Origin: an uncultured Clostridia bacterium | Lineage (GTDB): Bacteria > Bacillota > Clostridia > UMGS1883 | DNA length: 7,244 nt | Assembly: GCA_947624455.1 (NCBI GenBank) | Contig: CANQKL010000076.1 | Span: 1-7,244 of the forward strand | Direction: 5' to 3' | In this document: positions 1 through 6,500 of the stretch, piece by piece | Position numbering within the stretch: position 1 is the stretch's first letter | Layout: each line of letters begins with the position of its first letter | Made by a program: the position numbers and the translations under genes | Notes under the pieces: generated by a model | The model's input: only the letters and a program-made list of their open reading frames with translations | Told to the model about the DNA's origin: nothing | The model's database searches: none

Positions 1-1
1 T

Positions 2-358
2 TTGGCGGATTTCTTAGTTACCGGCTCCAGCGCCATCACCAGAAACGGAGAAATAGTGAACACCGACTCCAGCGGCAACCGTGCCGGCGGCATCATACTT
101 GGGCCCGAGCGGGTCATCATAGCCGTGGGCGCCAATAAGCTGGTGGACGACCTTCCGGCGGCCTTTGACCGCATAAAGAAGGTCGCTCCCCAAAACGCAA
201 AGCGCATCGGCCATCATTGCCCCTGCGTGGAGACTGGCTACTGTGTAAACTGCGATCATCCCGAAAGTGTCTGCAATGCCACCAGTATTATACATAACGG
301 CCGCAAACATCCCGGCCGCTATTCAGTCATCGTCATCGCGGAGGAGCTTGGACTGTAA
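2..358 (+). CDS. LUD-domain (lactate utilization/DUF162-type) protein, C-terminal part
   Basis: This is the last 118 codons of a gene whose 5' end lies left of the window; the TTG at base 2 is probably an internal Leu codon, not a start. The visible part matches the C-terminal half of LUD-domain proteins: the block GSSAITRNGEIVNTD (residues 8-22), then GNRAGG, GPERVI and a VGANKLV segment, followed by a cysteine-rich tail with Cys at 73, 75, 81, 84 and 91 and a final VIAEELGL. The family pattern PC-x-x-TG-x-C-x-x-C...CN is present. Family members are usually a little over 200 residues, so about half is missing. Known relatives (LutC and stand-alone clostridial proteins) are linked to lactate or other organic-acid oxidation, but the role of stand-alone members is poorly defined, so no specific reaction is assigned. 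It ends with TAA, 58 bases before the kdgK start. Co-transcription is plausible but unproven. Confidence 0.85.
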   Translation: MADFLVTGSSAITRNGEIVNTDSSGNRAGGIILGPERVIIAVGANKLVDDLPAAFDRIKKVAPQNAKRIGHHCPCVETGYCVNCDHPESVCNATSIIHNGRKHPGRYSVIVIAEELGL

Positions 359-371
359 GCTTCGCGCCCTT

Positions 372-397
372 GACGAACGGCAAAGACGAACGGCAAA
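372..397 (+). repeat. Perfect 13-base tandem duplication upstream of kdgK
   Basis: The unit GACGAACGGCAAA occurs at 372-384 and again, without a mismatch or gap, at 385-397. It lies between the LUD stop codon and the kdgK ribosome binding site, outside any coding sequence. The simplest reading is a recent slippage duplication; a binding site for a regulator is possible but nothing here shows it. Confidence 0.9.
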
Positions 398-400
398 ATG

Positions 401-406
401 AAAGGA
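401..406 (+). promoter_or_regulatory. Ribosome binding site deciding the kdgK start
   Basis: AAAGGA sits 10 bases before the ATG at 417 and only one base before the in-frame TTG at 408. One base is too short for normal initiation, so ATG 417 is preferred even though the frame is open back to the TTG. The site is moderate in strength and its spacing is slightly long. Confidence 0.6.
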
Positions 407-416
407 CTTGATACCG

Positions 417-1442
417 ATGGCAAAGAAAATCGTAACTTTCGGCGAAATAATGCTTCGCCTTCAGACTCCTGGGTACCAGCGCTTTATCCAGGCGCAGAGC
501 CTTGACGCCACATTTGGCGGCGGCGAGGCAAACGTGGCTGTGTCCCTGGCAAACTACGGGATGGACGCGGAGTTTGTGACCCGTCTGCCCAAAAATCCCA
601 TTGGCGACGCCTGCCTGGCCTCTCTGCGGATGCACAATGTGGGAACGGGCCATATCGCCCGGGGCGGCGAACGTCTCGGCATATATTATGTGGAAAAGGG
701 AGCCTCTCAGCGGGCCTCAAACGTGGTATATGACCGGGCCCATTCCGCAATTTCCGAGGCTTCTGTGAGCGACTTCGACTGGGACGCCATTTTCGATGGG
801 GCGGACTGGTTCCACTTTACGGGCATCACCCCCGCGGTCAGCCCCGCCTGCGCCGAGATAACTCTGGCCGCCCTAAAGGCCGCCAAGGCTCACGGCCTTC
901 AGGTCTCCTGTGACCTGAACTTCCGCAAGAAGCTCTGGACCAGCGAGGAGGCCGGTCGGGTAATGGGACATCTCATGGAGTATGTCGATGTGTGCATTGC
1001 CAACGAGGAGGACGCGGAAAAGGTCTTTGGCATTGCCGCCGACAACACCGACATTACCGGCGGCGCGCTCAGCGACGAGGGCTACCGTCAGGTGGCCGCA
1101 AAGCTTGTCGAGCGCTTTGGCTTCAAGAAAGTGGCCATCACCCTGCGGGAGTCCATCAGCGCCAGTGAAAACAACTGGGCCGCAATGCTCTATGACGGCG
1201 GGGATTATTACAAGTCCAAAAAATACCGCATAACCATCGTTGACCGAGTGGGCGGCGGCGACAGCTTTGCCGGTGGCCTCATTTACGGTCTCTTGAACGA
1301 TCTTTCCATGCAGGACACCATTGATTTCGCGGTGGCGGCCTCCTGCCTGAAGCACTCCATAGAGGGCGACTTTAACCTTGTCACTCTCGATGAGGTGAAG
1401 AACCTGATGAAGGGCGACGGCAGCGGAAGAGTACAGAGGTAA
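417..1442 (+). CDS. kdgK: 2-keto-3-deoxygluconate kinase (PfkB-family sugar kinase)
   Basis: A 341-residue cytoplasmic kinase of the ribokinase/PfkB family, expected to phosphorylate 2-keto-3-deoxy-D-gluconate with ATP to KDPG, the step before KDPG aldolase in uronate and pectin breakdown. The N-terminus KKIVTFGEIMLRL, the first PfkB signature (GGGEANVAVSLANYGM, residues 34-49), the DLNFRKKLW block (166-174), NEEDAEKVFG (196-205) and the second signature DRVGGGDSFAGGLI (276-289) are all present. Asp282 in GGGD is the expected catalytic base, next to the anion-hole glycines. DLNFRKKLW and NEEDAEKVF are typical of clostridial KDG kinases and separate it from fructokinase or ribokinase. Length is normal for the family. 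ATG 417 is chosen over the in-frame TTG 408 from the ribosome binding site. Another PfkB substrate such as a different keto-sugar acid cannot be excluded. No neighbouring uronate gene (isomerase, dehydratase, aldolase) lies in the window to confirm the pathway. Confidence 0.87.
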   Translation: MAKKIVTFGEIMLRLQTPGYQRFIQAQSLDATFGGGEANVAVSLANYGMDAEFVTRLPKNPIGDACLASLRMHNVGTGHIARGGERLGIYYVEKGASQRASNVVYDRAHSAISEASVSDFDWDAIFDGADWFHFTGITPAVSPACAEITLAALKAAKAHGLQVSCDLNFRKKLWTSEEAGRVMGHLMEYVDVCIANEEDAEKVFGIAADNTDITGGALSDEGYRQVAAKLVERFGFKKVAITLRESISASENNWAAMLYDGGDYYKSKKYRITIVDRVGGGDSFAGGLIYGLLNDLSMQDTIDFAVAASCLKHSIEGDFNLVTLDEVKNLMKGDGSGRVQR

Positions 1443-1447
1443 GCTCA

Positions 1448-1475
1448 CAGCCCCCGCAATGAAACGCGGGGGCTG
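1448..1475 (+). terminator. GC-rich hairpin after kdgK, possible terminator
   Basis: A perfect 10-bp stem, CAGCCCCCGC (1448-1457) pairing with GCGGGGGCTG (1466-1475), encloses an 8-base loop, starting 5 bases after the kdgK stop. The stem is as stable as an intrinsic terminator stem, but the following bases CTTAGTATAAAATC hold no real T-run. It may be a weak or partial terminator, a 3'-end stabilising structure for kdgK mRNA, or an intercistronic element setting unequal expression of kdgK and the GH31-GH2 pair. Confidence 0.5.
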
Positions 1476-1500
1476 CTTAGTATAAAATCGGAGGAAAATT

Positions 1501-3468
1501 ATGGCGAAGATAACTGCTGAAAAAAACAGGATAACCTATTCTATGCGGGATGAGACTCTTGTGATAGAGGCATACGGCCCGGACTGCATACGGGTCAGGG
1601 CCACGAGGCTTGGCCGCGTCAGCGACGAGAGCTGGACGCTGCTGCCCCCTGCGGACGCTGAGGCGCAGGTCAGCTCCGACGGCGGTCGGGCGGAAATAAA
1701 AAACGGCCGCGTCAGCGCCGAAATATACGGGGTATGGGGCGGATACAGGCTGGTTTTCTTCCGCGACGGTAAGGAAATACTTCGAACCCGAGAGGAGGGG
1801 GATCCGGTTTGCCGCTACGAACACAGGGGCGGGGATTGCTATAAAATAACAGCCCTGTTTGAAGCCAACAAGGGCGAGCATATATACGGCCTGGGACAGG
1901 AGCAGCAGGACTATTTTGACCGTAAGGGCTGTGCCGGTGAGCTGATACACTACAATACCAAGTCCTCTCTGCCGGTGATATATTCCTCCCTTGGCTATGG
2001 GTTTTTCTGGAACAACCCCTCTCCGGGACGGTGGGAGTTTACAAACAATCACAGCCTTTGGCAGGCGGACAGCGCGGTTCAAGCGGATTATCTGGTGTTC
2101 GCTGGCAAAGATCCCGCCGAAACTATGAAGATTTACTGCCGCCTGACGGGCTTCCCGCCGGAAATGCCGGACTGGGCGGCGGGCTTCTGGCAGTGTAAGC
2201 TTCGCTATGAGAGCCAGGATGATCTGCTGGCCGTGGCGCGAAAATATCATGAGCTTGGAGTCCCGATCGACGCCATCGTGATTGATTATTTCCACTGGAC
2301 CGAGCAGGGCAATTGGGAATTTGACCCGGAGCTATGGCCCGACCCGGAAAAAATGTGCGCCGAGCTTCGGGAGCTTGGCATCCGGCCTGTGGTTTCGATT
2401 TGGCCTACTATCAATCCCGCCAGCCATAACTACGGGCCTATGGACGAGGAGAATATGCTGGTGCGCACCGAAAACGGGCAGTACGGCATTTTTGAGTTTT
2501 ACGGCCAGCAGACCTTTATCGACCCCACTAATCCCCGGACGCGGGAATATGTGTGGGAGCAGGTGAAAAAGACTTACTATTCTTATGGAATAAAGACCTT
2601 CTGGCTGGACGAGGCCGAGCCGGAGGTACATCCGCAGCAGTTTTCCAACCTCCGTTTCTACCTGGGCAACGGGGCGCAGATGGCGTTGCTTTACCCGTAT
2701 TATTATGCCAAGACCTTCTATGACGGCTTGAAGGGAGAGGGCGAGACGGAGATCGTTTCCCTGACCCGCGCCGCCTGGCCGGGGAGCCAAAGGTTCGGGG
2801 CCGTGGTCTGGAACGGCGACATCCCCTCCACGTTTGAGGCGCTGTACCAGAGCATAATTTCAGGACTGTCCATGTCGGTCTGCGGAATACCTTGGTGGAA
2901 CAGCGATATCGGCGGCTTTCATCAGGGAGATATTGAAAGCGATTATTTCCGTGAACTCATAGTCCGCTGGTTCCAGTTCGGCCTGTTCTGCCCAGTGATG
3001 CGCCTTCACGGCGCCCGCAAGCGGATGACCGGTCAGATCGACCGCCATCCCGGCGTTAAGGAGCGCAGCGGCGGCGACAATGAGATATGGTCCTTCGGCG
3101 AGGCTAATTATCCAGTGCTGCGAGACCTTATACTGCTCCGTGACCGGCTGCGGCCATACATAACCGAACATCTGCGAACCGCTTCCAGAACAGGAGCGCC
3201 TCTTATGAGACCCATGTTCTTTGACTTCCCAGACGACGAGACCTGTTACAGCTTGAGCGACCAATATATGTTCGGCCCGGATATCCTCTTTGCCCCCATT
3301 TACCGGCAGGGCGAGACCGAACGCAAGGCGTACCTGCCCGCCGGACGGTGGATAAGGACAACAGACAAAACCGTGCATAACGGCGGAGGATTTGTGGACT
3401 GCCACGCCGAAATCAGCGAGTTCATCGCCTTTGTCCGCGAGGGGGCGGAAGTAATAAATGCCTTTTGA
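1501..3468 (+). CDS. Glycoside hydrolase family 31 (alpha-glucosidase/alpha-xylosidase-type), cytoplasmic
   Basis: A 655-residue retaining exo-alpha-glycosidase of GH31. The start ATG has GGAGG (1490-1494) six bases upstream. Residues 1 to about 215 form the N-terminal galactose-mutarotase-like beta domain, with HIYGLGQEQ (127-135) and LGYGFFWNNP (164-173). The (beta/alpha)8 barrel follows from about 222, with IVIDYFHWTEQGNWEFDP (259-276), the nucleophile loop FWLDEAEPE with Asp370, and WNGDI with Asp440 as acid/base, then WWNSDIGGF (465-473) and PVMRLHG. The beta-rich proximal C-domain starts near 565 (PLMRPMFFDFP) and the protein stops just after FVREGAEV, without the distal C-domain seen in longer members such as YicI (772 residues). 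No signal peptide or membrane segment is seen, so it should act on imported oligosaccharides. Substrate (alpha-glucoside, alpha-xyloside or, less likely, alpha-galactoside) cannot be told from the sequence. Its stop is 15 bases before the GH2 start, indicating one operon. Confidence 0.9.
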   Translation: MAKITAEKNRITYSMRDETLVIEAYGPDCIRVRATRLGRVSDESWTLLPPADAEAQVSSDGGRAEIKNGRVSAEIYGVWGGYRLVFFRDGKEILRTREEGDPVCRYEHRGGDCYKITALFEANKGEHIYGLGQEQQDYFDRKGCAGELIHYNTKSSLPVIYSSLGYGFFWNNPSPGRWEFTNNHSLWQADSAVQADYLVFAGKDPAETMKIYCRLTGFPPEMPDWAAGFWQCKLRYESQDDLLAVARKYHELGVPIDAIVIDYFHWTEQGNWEFDPELWPDPEKMCAELRELGIRPVVSIWPTINPASHNYGPMDEENMLVRTENGQYGIFEFYGQQTFIDPTNPRTREYVWEQVKKTYYSYGIKTFWLDEAEPEVHPQQFSNLRFYLGNGAQMALLYPYYYAKTFYDGLKGEGETEIVSLTRAAWPGSQRFGAVVWNGDIPSTFEALYQSIISGLSMSVCGIPWWNSDIGGFHQGDIESDYFRELIVRWFQFGLFCPVMRLHGARKRMTGQIDRHPGVKERSGGDNEIWSFGEANYPVLRDLILLRDRLRPYITEHLRTASRTGAPLMRPMFFDFPDDETCYSLSDQYMFGPDILFAPIYRQGETERKAYLPAGRWIRTTDKTVHNGGGFVDCHAEISEFIAFVREGAEVINAF

Positions 3469-3470
3469 TC

Positions 3471-3476
3471 AGGAGG
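3471..3476 (+). promoter_or_regulatory. Strong ribosome binding site deciding the GH2 start
   Basis: AGGAGG is a near-perfect Shine-Dalgarno sequence. Two in-frame ATG codons follow, at 3478 and 3484. Only the second has a normal spacing (7 bases against 1), and it puts MKK directly at the head of the signal sequence, so 3484 is taken as the start. Confidence 0.8.
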
Positions 3477-3483
3477 AATGATC

Positions 3484-3546
3484 ATGAAAAAAATTGCGGC
3501 GGCCATGGCGGCGGTCATGATGATGTCCCTGCTGCCAGCGGCCTGT
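3484..3546 (+). other. Export signal with atypical lipobox in the GH2 protein
   Basis: Codons 1-21 encode a two-lysine n-region (MKK), a hydrophobic Ala/Met/Val/Leu core and LLPAAC, with Cys21 at the end. Export is clear. Cys21 right after the core suggests a lipoprotein, but the residue at -3 is Pro where the lipobox normally has Leu or a similar aliphatic residue, so lipid attachment is possible but not assured. The alternative is cleavage by signal peptidase I close to Cys21 and release from the cell. Confidence 0.7.
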
Positions 3547-6500
3547 ATGTCTCAGGGTTCGTCTGTGGGCTACGGAGTGAATGACCGTAAATTCACTCAC
3601 TATGAGTGGACTGGCAAGGATTATATCGCTCCCGACGCCTCCACTGTGGACGCCGAGGATGTTTTTGCCATAAACCGGGAAGAAGCGGCTGTGACCGTGA
3701 TACCCTATCAGGATCAGGCGGCGGCCTCGGCCGCGGTCTGGGACTATAACGCCCGTGAGGATTCGGCGTATATGCAGATGCTCACCGGCCCGGAAAAATA
3801 CTGGGGACTCACGGTGGTCAAGAACTCCGGCGAGGCCCAGAAATATCTGGAAGCCGGATTTATGAACGCCGCCTATTCCATGGGCGGAGAGTGGAAAACC
3901 GTCGAGCTGCCCAAAAGCTGGACCTGCCTGGGCTTTGATTATCCGATTTACACCAATGTCCAGATGCCCTGGCAAAAAGAGTGGGTAGGCGCTCCCGAGG
4001 CTCCGGTGAACTACAATCCTGTGGGACTGTACCGCACCGCCTTTGAGCTGCCCGAGGCTATGAGGGCCGAAGGGCGCAGGATATACCTCCAATTTGACGG
4101 AGTTGAGTCCGCCTATTATGTGTACATGAACGGCAAGGAGGTTGGGTATAGCGAGGACAGCTTCAGTCCCCACCGGTTTGACGTCACAGATTACCTGGTT
4201 CCAGGCGCTAATCTGCTGGCTGTGGAGGTACACAAGTTTTGCGACGGCACCTGGTTCGAGGATCAGGACATGATATATGACGGCGGCATTTTCAGGGACG
4301 TGTTCCTGACCAGCCGCAGTCCGGTGCATATTGGGGATTACACCGTGCGCACTGACCTGGACGCTAACTATGCCAATGCGGAGCTGTCCCTTTTTGTTGA
4401 CGTGCGCAACACCGCCTCGGTTCCCCGCGAAAACTGGAAGCTACAGGCCGCGGTACTGGACGAGAACGGAATGAACATACTCGGCGGCGGCGAAATGGAG
4501 CTGGGGGAAATAGCTCCCGGCACAAGTACTTCCTTTGAAATGAAGAGACTGGTATATTCCCCTAAGCTGTGGTCGGCGGAGGAGCCGAACATATACGCCC
4601 TTGTGATAACTTTGCTTGACGGAGAGGGCAAGGCGGCGGAAATTACCTCAACTCAGCTTGGATTTAGGGAAATAGGCTTTACCTCCACTCAGGTGGACGA
4701 AAATTATAAGGTGATCACTAAGGAGTGGCAGCCAATCACCATCAATGGCAGGAGATTAATATTTAAGGGAGTGGACCGTCACGACACCGACCCCTTCTAC
4801 GGCAAGGCCGTGCCGCAGGCCACTATGCTGGAGGATGTGCGCCTTATGAAGGAACACAATATCAACGCCATCCGAACCTCGCATTACAGCAACGACTCTT
4901 ATCTGTACTGGCTCTGTAACAAATACGGGATTTACATTATGGCCGAGACCAATCTTGAGGCCCACGCTCTTATGAACGATGAGAAAAGCAAGGCCCTGTT
5001 CTATGAGCTGGCTATGGACCGCACCAAAACCGCCTTTGAGCGACTAAAAAACAATCCCGCCATCGTGGCCTGGTCCATCGGAAACGAAATGGTTTACACT
5101 GACGATCCTGACAATTCCGGCGGGATGTTCCGCGACATGATCTGGTATTTCAAGGATAACGATTCGACTCGCCCCGTTCACAGCGAGGGCATGGGCGACA
5201 AGCTTGGCGTGGATATGGCCAGCAATATGTACCCCGGCTCCGACGGCATCTGGGGCAGGGCCGGTCACGGCAAGATGCCCTATGTTATGTGCGAATATGA
5301 CCACGCCATGGGCAATTCCGTGGGCGCGCTCAAGGAATATTGGGATCCTATCCGCAGCGCCGACAATATGCTTGGAGGCTTTATATGGGACTGGGCGGAT
5401 CAGGCTCGGGCCGTTAGCCTTGATAAGGTGGGCGGCGGCTGGGATTACTATGCGCAGCCGGACGCTCACGCCAACCTTTACGCCGATCTCAGTCCCGGCC
5501 ATTTCTTTGGCTACGGCGGCGACTTCGGCGACGATCCCAACGACGGCAGTTTTTGTCAGAACGGACTCGTCAGTCCGGATCGGACTCCGCAGCCCGAGCT
5601 GCAGGAGGTGAAATATCAGTACCAGAGCTTCTGGTTTAAGAGCGCCGGAGGGAAAAAGGTTTCAGTGTATAATGAGAACGGCTTCAAAAATCTCAGCGAT
5701 TATGACCTGAACTGGCAACTGATAAGCAATGGAATTGAGCTGGCTTCCGGCGTGCTTAACGTCGATGCCGCCCCTGGCGCCGAGACCGTGATAGAGGCGC
5801 CATATAGCCTTCCGGCTGATATTAAGAACGGCGACGAGCTTTTCCTCAATCTGACGGTCACCACTCGGGAGGCCGAGGGCCTTCTCCCGGCCGGCGCGGA
5901 AGTGGCGTACGGCCAGCTCCCGCTGACCGCTGCGGCCAGCGGCGCCTGGGCAAAGGTCGATGAGCGACCCGTAAGCGTTGACGAGACTTCCGACGCTATC
6001 CTGGTCAGCGGAGCAGATTTCAGCTTCAGCATAAGCAAAGCCACGGGCATAATGGATTCCTACATATATAAAGGAAAGACTCTAATCGAAACAGGCCCCG
6101 CTCCCAACTTCCGCCGGGGATATGTAGAAAATGATAACAACTCCGCCAATCAGAGGCTTTTTGACAAAAAATGGCGGGATGTGGGCGAGGAGGTCAAGGC
6201 CGAAAGCATCGCGGTGGACGGCGAAAAAATAACCGCTCAGCTCACTTTTCCCAAGGCTCCCGGCGCAAAGGAGACTTTGACATATACGGTCGCTGGCGAC
6301 GGTGCGGTGACGGTGGATTTCGCTATGGACGGTAGGGAGTCCGGGCTTGGCAATTACCTGCGGGTCGGTTCGTTTATGACGCTGCCCGCCGGCTTTGAAA
6401 ACGTGTCGTGGTACGGCAACGGCCCGCTTGAGACTTACAATGACCGCAGTTCGGGCGCCCGTGTGGGACTTTGGCACAGCACGGTCACAGATTTCTTCTT

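Noticed and set aside
370..399. Possible promoter for kdgK (TTGACG at 370-375, CAAAAT at 394-399)
   Set aside because: The -10 match is poor, the spacer is 18 bases, and the implied start near 406 would leave the ribosome binding site off the transcript.
408..416. TTG at 408 as the kdgK start
   Set aside because: It is one base from the ribosome binding site and would add only three non-conserved residues before MAKKIV; ATG 417 fits the family N-terminus better.
873..1448. Minus-strand open frame of 191 codons opposite kdgK
   Set aside because: It is fully antisense to the conserved PfkB core, including the second signature, and no domain is recognised.
1481..1488. TATAAAAT as a -10 box before the GH31 gene
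   Set aside because: Transcription would begin within or after the GGAGG ribosome binding site at 1490-1494, and the -35 region would fall inside the hairpin with no good match.
1477..2295. Long minus-strand open frame of 272 codons opposite the GH31 gene
   Set aside because: The + strand here encodes conserved GH31 sequence; the minus-strand product has no recognisable domain and no clear ribosome binding site. It is a by-product of codon bias.
3469..4329. Minus-strand open frame of 286 codons opposite the start of the GH2 gene
   Set aside because: It lies antisense to the export signal and conserved GH2 sugar-binding domain, and its translation shows no family features. It is treated as a shadow frame.
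5204..5611. Plus-strand open frame of 135 codons inside the GH2 gene
   Set aside because: The overlapping GH2 frame carries the nucleophile motif and LacZ-like sequence over this stretch, so the alternative frame is not a gene.
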